Shown: piece after piece, positions 7,647-16,720 of the stretch | Position numbering within the stretch: position 1 is the stretch's first letter | Layout of the letters: every line of letters begins with the position of its first letter | Assembly: GCF_000024185.1 (NCBI RefSeq) | Contig: NC_013790.1 | Coordinates: 1,449,501-1,513,500 of the forward strand | Origin: Methanobrevibacter ruminantium M1 | Lineage (GTDB): Archaea > Methanobacteriota > Methanobacteria > Methanobacteriales > Methanobacteriaceae | Reading direction: 5' to 3' | Length of the DNA: 64,000 nt | Notes under the pieces: generated by a model | Databases searched by the model: none | The model's input: the letters and a program-made list of their open reading frames with translations, nothing else | What the model was told of the DNA's origin: nothing | Made by a program: the position numbers and the translations under genes

Positions 7647-10214
7647 GTGATAAGTTACGAAGAATTTGAAAAGCTGGTTGTAGAGATATTAGAAAGGGAT
7701 ATCTCTTCCAATTCAGACCAAAAGGCCGCTATATCTGCTGATAAGTCACAATCCTTATTTATTGTAGCAGGTCCAGGCTCTGGAAAGACTACAGTTATGG
7801 TTTTAAAGATACTTAAATTTATTTTTGTAGATGATGTCCAGCCAAAGGAGATACTTGCAACTACATTTACTAAAAAGGCTGCTTCAGAACTATTATCCCG
7901 TATATTAAGCTGGGGAGATAAGCTTAAGAAAAAAATCCCTGTTTTTATTATGGATAAGGTAATGAATGGGGAAATGGCAGATGGCTCTGTTGTAGATAAG
8001 GTTAGAAAAATCGATTTCAATCAAATCAATGTAGGAACAATAGACAGCATAGCAGATGAGCTCTTAAGGGTCCATAGGGATGCAGGTACAAGCCAGCCTA
8101 TTCTGATTGAGGATTTTGTTGCAAATTCAGTTATGATTAATGAATGTCTTTTAAAGAATGATATGTATTTGCATGAGTCCTTGCAGGAGTATTTGGCTGA
8201 GATAACAGGAAAGGAATCTCAAATTGACCAAAAGCCTAAGGTTAAAAACCTTACAGCCATGGCAGATATCCTCCTTAGCATTAAGGAGCATATATATTAC
8301 AATATGGTTGACATTAATGATATACTGGCTGATACAAAGGATAATGAAAGGGGAAAGAAAATAGCATTGAATCTTATTATGGAATATGAAAAAACCCTTA
8401 GAAGTCAGAATATCTTTGATTTTGCCATGTTAGAGACTGAATTTTTAAACAGATTGAGTTCAGGTAAATTGGATAGCTTTTTAGATGATGTTAAAGTGAT
8501 TTTAGTTGACGAATATCAGGACACCAATCTCCTTCAGGAAAGCATTTACTTTAGGATTGCAGAATCTGCCATTAAAAATGGCGGTAACATTACTGTTGTA
8601 GGAGATGACGACCAATCTTTATACAGATTTAGAGGAGCAAGCGTTGACTTGTTTACCAATTTCATTGAAAGAGTTTCTAGAATTGGCATAGAAGCGAAAG
8701 AGATAAATCTTAAGACAAATTACAGATCAACTGAAAACATCATTGACTTATGCAATGACTTTGTTGAATTGGATGATGAGTATCAGGATGCTCGTGTAAA
8801 GGAAAAGCCTAAAATCGTTTTTCCTAATCTTGATTCTTCTGAAGATACTTCAGAAAATGAATCTCCAGAAGACCTACCTAATGAGGATGAAATAGAAACC
8901 CAAAAGATTCCTGTTTTAGGCATGTTCCGTTCATCTGAAGAAAAGCTTGCAATGGATTTGACTAACTTTTTAGATGAACTAAACAGAAAAGGAAAAGTAA
9001 AGAGAAAAGTAAAGAGAGTCTTAAACAAGGACATCAATAAAAAACTAAATTCAGACAGTGAAGATGCCTTGGAAAGCTATAAGAAGTCTGGCTTTGAGCT
9101 TGCTCAAAGCGAAGGGGAAATCATAATAGAGCTTGATGAGGAGACAGGTTCCATAGATGATGTTGCATTTTTAACATATTCCCCTAAGGAAGTCACTCAT
9201 AACTCTCGCAAATTCCCATTTATTCTTAAAAAACGCTTAGAACACCTTAGAACTCCAATTAGAGTATTCAATCCAAGGGGACAGGATCTGCAGGATATCG
9301 AATCTGTTGCAGTGTTCTGCGGGTTGATGCTTGAATGCATAGATCCAAACTCCTATTACCAGAATTCAAATAAAAAGCTTCCTCGCCTTGCAAGACGAAA
9401 TATGTCTGTATGGAGAAGAAAAGCCCAATCATTCATCAAGGATGTAAATCCAGAGCCTCACTCTCCAATTTCCCTTGAGGATTTCATAATTCATTGGCAG
9501 GTAAGGCAGCCTTTCAATACAAACGGTTCAAAAGACCTGAAATGGCCTAAGGAAGCAGGCCTAATGGAACTTGCTTATAAATTGGTTACTTGGATTGAAG
9601 AGTTTCAGGATGATGACGAAGGACTGGTATACCTAAAGGCGATTACCCAAACAATCAATCAGACAAGCTTCTTTAATAAATACTCTTCAAACATAGTTTT
9701 CACTTCCCATGAGGCTGAAGAGGAATCAATCAATGAGGCATTGATGAACATATTCGTACCTATTGCCGTTGGGGGAGTTAAGATTGATGAAAACCTATTT
9801 GAAGTCATACCTCCAAACAGGTTTAATATAATGTCCATACATCAATCTAAAGGCTTGGAATTTCCTCTTGTGATTGTAGATGTTGGGTCCAGGTTTAAGA
9901 AGAATACGGTAAGGGAATCCAACCTAAGGTTTCCTAAAAAGGCAGACAAGTCATCAATCATTCAGGATAGAATACGAAAATACAGCAGCTTAGGTGAAAG
10001 CGAAAGGGATTCAAAGGATAGGGCCTTTGATGATCTTACCCGACTATACTTTGTTGCATTCTCAAGAGCCAAGGATGTTTTGCTATTAGTTGGTTTAAAT
10101 CCAAATATTGATGGATATAAACAAAAAGATAAATTGCAAAAAATACCTAATGTTGCTTTAGGTTGGAATAGGGATGAAGAATTCATAGGGTTTGATGACA
10201 TTTATTTAATTTAA
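7647..10214 (+). CDS. UvrD/Rep-type SF1A DNA helicase without nuclease domain
   Basis: An 855-residue SF1A helicase with the full motif set: GPGSGKT (42-48), ATTFTKKAA, DEYQDT (288-293), GDDDQSLYRFRGA (about 318-330), TNYRSTEN, the QSKGLEFP region (about 733) and LYFVAFSRAKD (about 803-813). The start is GTG behind GGGGTGAT; the nearby ATG is out of frame. Between motif IV and the 2B region is an acidic, Ser/Glu-rich insert (about residues 385-520). There is no C-terminal nuclease, but the next gene downstream encodes a PD-(D/E)XK nuclease with Fe-S cysteines, giving a split helicase-nuclease pair analogous to AddAB/AdnAB-type machines. The same combination is fused in the 1,546-residue protein at 53.8-58.4 kb. 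Confidence 0.93.
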   Translation: MISYEEFEKLVVEILERDISSNSDQKAAISADKSQSLFIVAGPGSGKTTVMVLKILKFIFVDDVQPKEILATTFTKKAASELLSRILSWGDKLKKKIPVFIMDKVMNGEMADGSVVDKVRKIDFNQINVGTIDSIADELLRVHRDAGTSQPILIEDFVANSVMINECLLKNDMYLHESLQEYLAEITGKESQIDQKPKVKNLTAMADILLSIKEHIYYNMVDINDILADTKDNERGKKIALNLIMEYEKTLRSQNIFDFAMLETEFLNRLSSGKLDSFLDDVKVILVDEYQDTNLLQESIYFRIAESAIKNGGNITVVGDDDQSLYRFRGASVDLFTNFIERVSRIGIEAKEINLKTNYRSTENIIDLCNDFVELDDEYQDARVKEKPKIVFPNLDSSEDTSENESPEDLPNEDEIETQKIPVLGMFRSSEEKLAMDLTNFLDELNRKGKVKRKVKRVLNKDINKKLNSDSEDALESYKKSGFELAQSEGEIIIELDEETGSIDDVAFLTYSPKEVTHNSRKFPFILKKRLEHLRTPIRVFNPRGQDLQDIESVAVFCGLMLECIDPNSYYQNSNKKLPRLARRNMSVWRRKAQSFIKDVNPEPHSPISLEDFIIHWQVRQPFNTNGSKDLKWPKEAGLMELAYKLVTWIEEFQDDDEGLVYLKAITQTINQTSFFNKYSSNIVFTSHEAEEESINEALMNIFVPIAVGGVKIDENLFEVIPPNRFNIMSIHQSKGLEFPLVIVDVGSRFKKNTVRESNLRFPKKADKSSIIQDRIRKYSSLGESERDSKDRAFDDLTRLYFVAFSRAKDVLLLVGLNPNIDGYKQKDKLQKIPNVALGWNRDEEFIGFDDIYLI

Positions 10215-10563
10215 TTAGTCGTTATTTTGATTTAATTATATGAAAAATTGTATTGTGTTTTATTATTAATTAGCATTTTTCAGTTTTTCATAGATTAGAC
10301 TAATCATTATTTTGTTATCATTTTGGATTATTAAATTGGATATTTCATTATAAAATTCAGAAGTATTAAATTTATATTAACTTATATGTTACTTATTAAA
10401 AATTATTAAGTAAATATGAAAGAATAATTAAATTTATATATTACTTATTAAAAATTATTAAGTAAATATGAAAATAATAATTAATATATATAACTTATTA
10501 AAAATCATTAAGCAAATATGAAAAAATATGGTCAATTAGCAGTCATTCAATTAAGGTGTAAAG
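10215..10563. repeat. Three copies of a 21-bp inverted-repeat element
   Basis: Copies of a 21-bp element of the form ACTTATTAAAAATTATTAAGT (one base of which is spaced differently in the third copy) begin at about 10391, 10443 and 10493. Each is followed by AAATATGAAA and an AT-rich spacer, giving a period of 50-52. The outer ACTTA/TAAGT arms are inverted. A related family with a 43-bp period lies at 14191-14340. The region separates the UvrD helicase from its neighbouring nuclease. The nuclease start has a clear AAGGTG site; no second promoter could be assigned with confidence. Confidence 0.7.
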
Positions 10564-11973
10564 ATGAAACTATCAACACGTTCTAAAGAGTATATTATTC
10601 CAGAATATAGTCTAACTGGAGACTTATTGTCCTTTCTCACTTGCAATTTGCAATATCGCTATCAGAATAAGGGAAATCTTCCTCCTTCCATGCCTATTCA
10701 ATTGTGGTTTGGTGAATTTATTCATGGAGTCATGGAAGAGGCTTATTTAAAATGGAATAACCTTAGTGATGAAGAAAAGAAGGATTTCAAATGGGATTGG
10801 GAAAGAGATATAAAGCCTATAGAGGATATAATCACAAAAAGACTTAAGGTAAAAGGCCTTAATCCTCCAATCAATTATACTGAAAATTATGGTCCTAAGG
10901 AAAACATGTACAGTGCCAGAGTGGACAGATCAATAAAGATTTGGGGACCTCATCTCTTTCCATTGATAGAGGATGCTGAAGTTTTGATAAAGGGCATTCG
11001 AGATATGCCTAAGGACAATGAAGGACATTCAAGGTCTGAGTATTATTCTATAAATGGGGTGATAGATGTATTAAGCTCAGTCAAGTTAGATGAGATATAT
11101 TCAATAGAGAATGATTTTAATGGTGATAATGAAAAATCAAAAAATACATTCAAACAAACAACTTTAGATAGTTTCTTTGTTATTGATTCATGTGACATTG
11201 ATAATGTTAGAGATAAATCCTCTAAGAAATCAGGAAATAAAATTTTAGAATATTTGGCTAATAATGAAGAGTTTAAAACTATTCTGGAAAATTTAGAAGA
11301 TGATGAATATGAAATAATTATAGATTATAAGGGTATGAGAAGGCCTAGCGCTCCAAATAAAAATGATATTGATAAAAATAATATTCATTTGTTAAATGAG
11401 GATTCTAATGATGAAAACTCATTGGAAGATTATAAAACTTGGATTCAGCATGAATGGCAAATTTTAACTTATGCTTGGCTAAGATCCATGCAGGAAGATG
11501 CTAAACCAGTTATCTGTGGAATTATTTTCTATCTGAATGAATTGGTTCCTTCTACTGAGGATTTGTTATTGATAAGGGAAGATTTAGAAAACAATAAAAC
11601 GGACATTCCTAGGCAATCCATTCCTAAGGACTGGGAAATATTAAAGAATTGGGATGAAAATGGTCCGAAGGCGATTCACGATGACTTGTCTAAAAAATTT
11701 AAGATGGACCGGTCAATTAGGATAATAAATATAAAGGAAGATTTAATAGATGATTCTCTATTGGAATTTGATGAAGTTGTAAATCAGATAGAAAGCTCTA
11801 TGATTAGGGAATTAAATGGTTCTAAGATTAAGGAAGCTTGGAATGCAAATGCTGAACAGAGAACATGCAATGCTTGTGATTTCAGTACATTTTGTAATAA
11901 AAAAGATTTAGAAGAAAATACTAATGAGAATTCAAATGAAGAAGATAATAAACCTGTTTTTTCAGTTCCTTAA
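10564..11973 (+). CDS. PD-(D/E)XK nuclease with predicted 4Fe-4S cluster (AddB/Cas4-like)
   Basis: A 469-residue protein of the PD-(D/E)XK superfamily. Core motifs are FIHGVMEEA (H54), NGVIDVL (D168), IIIDYKG (D254, K256) and the helix QILTYA (Q299, Y303). Four cysteines, C27 near the N-terminus and C435-x2-C438-x5-C444 at the C-terminus, reproduce the split Fe-S ligand pattern of AddB and related nucleases. The insert between D168 and D254 (about 175-245) is charged and Asn/Asp-rich. The start is ATG behind AAGGTG with 5-base spacing. It follows the UvrD helicase gene on the same strand. Predicted to cut or process DNA ends together with that helicase (inference). Confidence 0.88.
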   Translation: MKLSTRSKEYIIPEYSLTGDLLSFLTCNLQYRYQNKGNLPPSMPIQLWFGEFIHGVMEEAYLKWNNLSDEEKKDFKWDWERDIKPIEDIITKRLKVKGLNPPINYTENYGPKENMYSARVDRSIKIWGPHLFPLIEDAEVLIKGIRDMPKDNEGHSRSEYYSINGVIDVLSSVKLDEIYSIENDFNGDNEKSKNTFKQTTLDSFFVIDSCDIDNVRDKSSKKSGNKILEYLANNEEFKTILENLEDDEYEIIIDYKGMRRPSAPNKNDIDKNNIHLLNEDSNDENSLEDYKTWIQHEWQILTYAWLRSMQEDAKPVICGIIFYLNELVPSTEDLLLIREDLENNKTDIPRQSIPKDWEILKNWDENGPKAIHDDLSKKFKMDRSIRIINIKEDLIDDSLLEFDEVVNQIESSMIRELNGSKIKEAWNANAEQRTCNACDFSTFCNKKDLEENTNENSNEEDNKPVFSVP

Positions 11974-12124
11974 GACAAATTAATAGCTTATTTTTTTTAA
12001 AAAAAGAATTTATGATTTTTAATAAAAAAAGAGTGTATTATATATTTTTATTAAAAAGAGCGTTTATAAATTTTTATTAAAAAGAACTTTTATGAAAAAA
12101 GAAAAAAAGAAATAATTAATAAAA

Positions 12125-12805
12125 TTATTTCATATTTGCAAATGCTTCAATGATTGGTTTTATATTGTCTCTGTGCATACCATAAGCAATTTCTTCATCT
12201 TCTATGCCAGCATATGCTCTTGAACCGCTACAGGCTAAAGTTGCATTAGGCTTGCCGCTAACATAAGGTCCGCTAACTGCATCTGCACATAATGACTGAA
12301 TTCCAGCGAATTTTGCATTGAACATTTCACCGCTATTGTAGACAATAGCTTGAGTGATTCTCATTCCGTTTTTAGGATTTGCAATGACTACAACTACATC
12401 AGGAGCGAAATTAGCTTTTTCCAATGGCGCATATACAATGCCAAAGCTTCTTTCATCCTTTCTATAAATATTGTCAAGAACGCTTTTAGCAGTTTCAATA
12501 GATTCAAATCTGCCTAAATTATAGTATAATTCACCGCTTGCAATCTTAGGAGGAAGATCGATTAATCCCATTGCAGAAGCTCCGCCAGCACATCTTTGCT
12601 CTTCAGCAGTTGAATAGAATGATTCGCCTTTAGCTGCTTTTGTAATCATTTCACAGTGTCTTAATGATTCGTCAATCTTTTCAATACCTTCTGGAACTTC
12701 ACTTTCATCGTTGATGAATTTAACTGCAACAGGCAATCTGCTAAGCTTTAGCTCATCAATAAATATTTTAGAATAATTAGCATTTTCATTAATATCATAA
12801 TCCAT
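12125..12805 (-). CDS. DUF169 family protein
   Basis: A 226-residue soluble protein of the DUF169 family (PF02596), widespread in methanogens and anaerobes. The motifs are RLPVAVKF, a CxxI segment (RHCEMI), EEQRCAGGASAMGL, SLCADAV and TLACSGSRAYAG; the spaced cysteines suggest metal or cofactor binding, but the function is unknown. The ATG start follows GGTGATTAG. The gene stands alone, with A-rich sequence between its end and the nuclease gene that converges on it. Confidence 0.88.
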   Translation of the reverse strand: MDYDINENANYSKIFIDELKLSRLPVAVKFINDESEVPEGIEKIDESLRHCEMITKAAKGESFYSTAEEQRCAGGASAMGLIDLPPKIASGELYYNLGRFESIETAKSVLDNIYRKDERSFGIVYAPLEKANFAPDVVVVIANPKNGMRITQAIVYNSGEMFNAKFAGIQSLCADAVSGPYVSGKPNATLACSGSRAYAGIEDEEIAYGMHRDNIKPIIEAFANMK

Positions 12806-13247
12806 CTAATCACCATAAACTGAATAATTAATACTATATTTTTTTATTATAGTATATTAAAGTTATGAATTATTATTCATATCTCTTTTTTAAAATCTAA
12901 TAATTAATTCTCTTAGATTTATCTGAATATAGAATAAATCATTTTATTTATTTTATTCTTATATGTATTAATATATAGTAGTTATTTTTGAAAAATATTG
13001 TTTAAAAAGAATTTTTTTAATGATTTTCCTATAATTTAAAGTTATTTACTTATAATATTTATTTAAAAAATTTATTATCTGTTTAAAAAACTTTATATTG
13101 TTTAAAATATAATATTATATTGTTTATAAAAATTAAAATTATTTAATTAATTTTACAATATTAATAGACCTAATTTATTGAGATTATTTAATTAATTTTA
13201 CAATATTAATAGACACTATTTTAATTGAAATTATAGGAAGAAAAATA
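12806..13247. repeat. Divergent intergenic region with a 32-bp direct repeat
   Basis: This lies between the DUF169 gene (minus) and the ExoIII gene (plus). A 32-bp sequence beginning ATTATTTAATTAATTTTACA occurs at 13138-13169 and again at 13183-13214 (period 45). A TATA-like TTTATAAAAATT lies at about 13122, just before the first copy, so the duplication lengthens the promoter-to-start distance of the ExoIII gene. No gene is visible. Confidence 0.55.
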
Positions 13248-13988
13248 ATGAGCAATTTGAAAATTATTTCATGGAATGTAAATGGCATAAGGACTAGGAT
13301 AAAAAATAAGGACATCAATCCTGTTTTAGAGAAAGAGCCTGATATTATTTTATTCCAAGAGACTAAAGCTAGCTATGAGCAAATGGATAAGAAATTCTTA
13401 AATAAGAATCCCTATGATTATTATTTCTTAAAAGGTGAAAGCGCTAGGACTGGCGGACTAGCAAGCTTTACCAATATTGTACCTAAAATAATCAAAAGAT
13501 TCTTTATTAAATCTCAAGATGCATTCCATAGGGCATGTGTATTGGATTTTGAAGACTTTACATTAATTCATATTTATGCACCTGCTGGAACTGGTAAAAA
13601 AGCTAATTTTAATCAAAAATTAGATTATTTCAACAGTCTATTAAAATATGTAGAAAAGAATAAGGACAAGAATTTGATTATTGCAGGTGACTTTAATATT
13701 GCTCATAATGATATAGACATATCCAACAAGGACACTAAAGTTAGCTTCACCGATGAAGAAAGATCTGTTTTAGATAAACTTGAATCATTTGGATTTGTAG
13801 ATGCCTTAAGATTATTCAATGAAGAAGAATCTTTTTCATACTGGAAAAATAAGGAAGAAAACGATGGTGCACGTTTAGATTATTTCTTTGTTTCTGAATC
13901 TCTTAAGGATAAGGTTAAATCTTCTTCTATATTAGTTGATGTTGAAGGTTCTAAACATCTTCCTATTGAACTTGAAATTGAGATTTAA
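13248..13988 (+). CDS. xth: Exonuclease III family AP endonuclease
   Basis: A 246-residue base-excision-repair enzyme that cuts DNA at abasic sites. Family motifs are SWNVNGIRTR, ILFQETK (catalytic Glu), GDFNIAHNDIDI (Asp/Asn), GARLDYFFVS, and a C-terminal SKHLPIEL. In most relatives this last motif is SDHxP(I/V); here Lys replaces the Asp before the catalytic His. The homologue Mth212 of Methanothermobacter also cuts at uracil; whether this one does is unknown. Start ATG is preceded by AGGAAG. It is monocistronic, with a T-rich 3' flank. Confidence 0.93.
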   Translation: MSNLKIISWNVNGIRTRIKNKDINPVLEKEPDIILFQETKASYEQMDKKFLNKNPYDYYFLKGESARTGGLASFTNIVPKIIKRFFIKSQDAFHRACVLDFEDFTLIHIYAPAGTGKKANFNQKLDYFNSLLKYVEKNKDKNLIIAGDFNIAHNDIDISNKDTKVSFTDEERSVLDKLESFGFVDALRLFNEEESFSYWKNKEENDGARLDYFFVSESLKDKVKSSSILVDVEGSKHLPIELEIEI

Positions 13989-14160
13989 TTTTATTTTTTA
14001 ATTTTCTATAATTTACTTGTTTATTTTTTATTAAACTTTATTCTTTTTTCTTAATTTTTTTTTATCTTTTTTTTATTTTTTCCATTAATTTTTTTCTAAT
14101 TTTTTTTATCTTTTTTGCTATTCTATTTTTTCTTTTTTCTTTCTTTTCTTTCAACTTTAT
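13989..14160 (+). terminator. Long T-rich tract after the ExoIII gene
   Basis: About 170 bases of C/T-rich plus-strand DNA with many runs of 5-8 T follow the stop codon directly. This is consistent with archaeal oligo-T termination. Confidence 0.5.
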
Positions 14161-14190
14161 TTTTCTCATTATACCTTAAAATTATATATA

Positions 14191-14340
14191 ACTTAATAAT
14201 AATTAATAAGTAATTTAATAAATAATATATATTACTTAATGAAATATAATAAGTAAATTAATTAATAATATATATTACTTGATGATAATCAATAAGTAAA
14301 TTCAATATTATTATAATATACTTAATGAAATTCATTAAGT
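14191..14340. repeat. 43-bp tandem array of a 21-bp palindrome, four copies
   Basis: Palindromic elements start at 14191, 14234, 14277 and 14320, exactly 43 bases apart. The last copy is a perfect 10-bp-arm palindrome, ACTTAATGAA-A-TTCATTAAGT; the others deviate by a few bases, and the first is one base shorter. The 22-base spacers resemble each other (AAATTAATTAATAATATATATT type), so this is a satellite and not a CRISPR. It lies between two convergent genes, which argues against a promoter role. Confidence 0.75.
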
Positions 14341-14425
14341 AAAAATTTAAAATAATAATTATAAAGAATCTTTTTAGTAAAAAATATTATAAAATAAGTA
14401 AATAAATATCCGATTTATAAAAGCA

Positions 14426-15082
14426 TCATAACAAGCTTTCATAATCTGAATAATAATTTATATTAATTAACTCATCAGGATGATTCTCTTCAACTCCATA
14501 AAATTCAAAGCCATCTGCAAAGATTTCTCTTAATATTGGATTTAAATTGTCATCCTTGTCTTTAATATAATCAATTAATTCACATCTGCTTGCAGCAAAA
14601 GGCATCCCTAATCCTTTAGCAGTGTCTAATTTACCAATATCCAAACGTCTTAAAACAGAAATGGTCTTATTAGGATTGGAAGAATTTAAAATAGAATCTA
14701 AAATATTATTAAAAGTAGTTGAACTGACAGTTGGTTGATCTGCAGTTACACAAAGGGCGATGTCTGAATTTATATTATTTAATCCATTTAATAAAGAGAC
14801 AGATAATCCTACATCAATAGGATTATTCATGACTATCTTTATTCTTTCATCATCAATATCCTTAATTAAAGGTAATATTTCGCTGCTATAATGACCTAAT
14901 ACAATTGCACATTCTTCTATACCCTTTGTATTCAATACATTATCAATTGTTGTTTCTATAACAGTTTTTGATTTAAAGGGGAGTGTAAGCTTATTCTGCA
15001 ACGGAAGATTCCTTTTCTCTTGATCTTGTCTCATTCTAGAATTTTTTCCTGCTGCAGTTATGACTGCTGAAACACTTAGCAT
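14426..15082 (-). CDS. MobA-like nucleotidyltransferase
   Basis: A 218-residue NTP-transferase domain protein (MobA/IspD superfamily). The N-terminal signature VITAAGKNSRM corresponds to the family's (L/A)AGxSxRM, followed by KLTLPFKSKTVIE. The metal-binding acidic segment is CVTADQPTV. Members transfer GMP or CMP to molybdopterin or activate sugars and other compounds; which substrate applies cannot be told. The ATG has an AGGTAAT ribosome site. No molybdopterin genes are next to it. Confidence 0.8.
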   Translation of the reverse strand: MLSVSAVITAAGKNSRMRQDQEKRNLPLQNKLTLPFKSKTVIETTIDNVLNTKGIEECAIVLGHYSSEILPLIKDIDDERIKIVMNNPIDVGLSVSLLNGLNNINSDIALCVTADQPTVSSTTFNNILDSILNSSNPNKTISVLRRLDIGKLDTAKGLGMPFAASRCELIDYIKDKDDNLNPILREIFADGFEFYGVEENHPDELININYYSDYESLL

Positions 15083-15225
15083 AATATTACCTAAAATTAA
15101 ATATTAAATATTAAGGATGAATATTCAGTATAATTGTTTTTTTTTAATAGATTAAAGTTTTTCTACTATTTAAACTAAAAATTATATTAAATTAAATCAA
15201 AGTATATTTTTAACTAGTTTTTTTT

Positions 15226-16455
15226 CTAAATAGTAGTTCCTGTTTCTGTACTGTTGGTAGTGGTTACATTATTTGGAATATATTCAACTACATCTGCATA
15301 TATTGCCATTCCAGTACCGGCACCTTCAGTCCACATATTGATTTGTATAGGATAGTCAAGAGTGTTGGTAACTCTGATTCCAGTTGAAGGACTGTATCCA
15401 AAGAGTACAGCATCTTCACCATAATCCATACCTACAGGCAAACTGAATCCTAAAGCTAATACAGCATTTCTTAAAGCTCTTGCTGGAGGACATACACCGT
15501 GTGTAGCCATTCCAGACTGTGCATTTGCTTCTTTAACAGCACTGAAATAAACTCCTTCCCTTCCACATCCAGAGGTATTTGCAGGAATTACAGTTCCATT
15601 CCATGCTGTAACGAATTGTCTGGCATTATATTCTCTGTTTGCATCGTTATATTGAGGGTGTGAACCTAAGTATGTATAGGTGCTGCTTACAACAGTGCTA
15701 TTTACATTGTCTTTATAAAGAATTACTGGAGAGCCTCCAGGGTATTTGATTGAATAGTTATAAGCTTCAGGGAATTTCTCTTTAAGCTCAGTTGGAGTAA
15801 TGTATGAACGGTTATCGTTAAGACCGTCAATACAGAATTCTATATTGTATTTGGAACCAACTTGTGATGTATTATACCAATATTTTATTGTCTCTTCACT
15901 TACCATGTCTCCTGGAAGAGTGTCATTAGTTATGTCATTGGCATTAATGTGTTTTATGGTTTCATTTGTCTTGTTGTTAATGATGTCAATACCACCTTCA
16001 ACAATCACCGCTTGTGTGTATGGGGTATTGAATCCATATAAAAAGTTTCCAGGTTCAACAATGTTGATCTGGTCTTTTTCAATATCGATATAAGCAGGAC
16101 CTTTGATTCCTTGAATCTCGCCGGATTTAGTAATGTTTCCGGTTACAAGTTCAGATGCAGGGGTAGGTACCACTCCTGTGGATATTGAGAAGAATGCATC
16201 TGCAATGTCTCCTCTTAAGATTTGATCAGTCAATGCACCTATATCTGAAACTATAGGGTACTTGTTTATTTTGTTTTTGTCAATTATGTTATCTCCATTG
16301 AAGACAGTGGATCCATTCTCATATTTGGAAATTTCAGCCATGTTTTGAGTATTATGGTGACTTGTCATTGCCATGGAGATAGGTATTAGTAAAATTATTA
16401 TTACAATTAATGCAATAAAAATCTTAAAAGATGTTTTTTTGAATAATCTTGGCAT
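15226..16455 (-). CDS. Membrane-anchored protein with VanW-like C-terminal domain
   Basis: A 409-residue protein with one N-terminal membrane segment (FKIFIALIVIIILLIPISMA, about residues 11-30) and a large extracytoplasmic part. The C-terminal portion has THGVCPPARALRNAVLALG followed by DAVLFGYSP and NTLDYPIQINMW. This matches the VanW pattern (GGxCQxSTTLYNAVLxAG, then DATVxYG and NNTDYPIxI). VanW proteins are cell-envelope proteins of unclear activity. The start ATG follows GGGAGTG. The next gene upstream on the same strand is a Mur ligase, consistent with a cell-wall role. The family assignment rests on pattern only. Confidence 0.6.
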   Translation of the reverse strand: MPRLFKKTSFKIFIALIVIIILLIPISMAMTSHHNTQNMAEISKYENGSTVFNGDNIIDKNKINKYPIVSDIGALTDQILRGDIADAFFSISTGVVPTPASELVTGNITKSGEIQGIKGPAYIDIEKDQINIVEPGNFLYGFNTPYTQAVIVEGGIDIINNKTNETIKHINANDITNDTLPGDMVSEETIKYWYNTSQVGSKYNIEFCIDGLNDNRSYITPTELKEKFPEAYNYSIKYPGGSPVILYKDNVNSTVVSSTYTYLGSHPQYNDANREYNARQFVTAWNGTVIPANTSGCGREGVYFSAVKEANAQSGMATHGVCPPARALRNAVLALGFSLPVGMDYGEDAVLFGYSPSTGIRVTNTLDYPIQINMWTEGAGTGMAIYADVVEYIPNNVTTTNSTETGTTI

Positions 16456-16530
16456 GCTATCTTTACACTCCCATATTTTTATTTAAATCAATTTATTTGT
16501 GAATATAATCATTTATCATTTCCTTTTGTT

Positions 16531-16666
16531 TTTTTATCAATTTTTAAAGATAAATATGAAATGTTTATCCATTTTGGGATTTTTTTATTTAATTTTATCA
16601 ATTATTTTAGATAAATATGAAATGTTTATCCATTTGGGATTTTTATTTAATTTTATTAGTTTTTAT
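16531..16666. repeat. 61-bp tandem duplication
   Basis: GATAAATATGAAATGTTTAT begins at 16549 and at 16610, with similar flanks. It lies between the Mur ligase end and the start of the VanW-like gene. It produces a spurious hydrophobic 60-codon reading frame on the plus strand. Confidence 0.65.
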
Positions 16667-16720
16667 AGAATGAATTTATAAATTTATTGTTCTAAATAAG
16701 AATAGTAAGAGATTATCTCC

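Noticed and set aside
14191-14340. Possible small CRISPR array (four palindromic repeats with 43-bp period).
   Set aside because: The 22-base 'spacers' are similar to each other, the repeats are only 20-21 bp and diverge, and no cas gene is present. It is a tandem satellite.
16499-16681. 60-codon hydrophobic reading frame on the plus strand.
   Set aside because: It is made of the two copies of a 61-bp AT-rich tandem duplication, has no ribosome site, and lies between two minus-strand genes.
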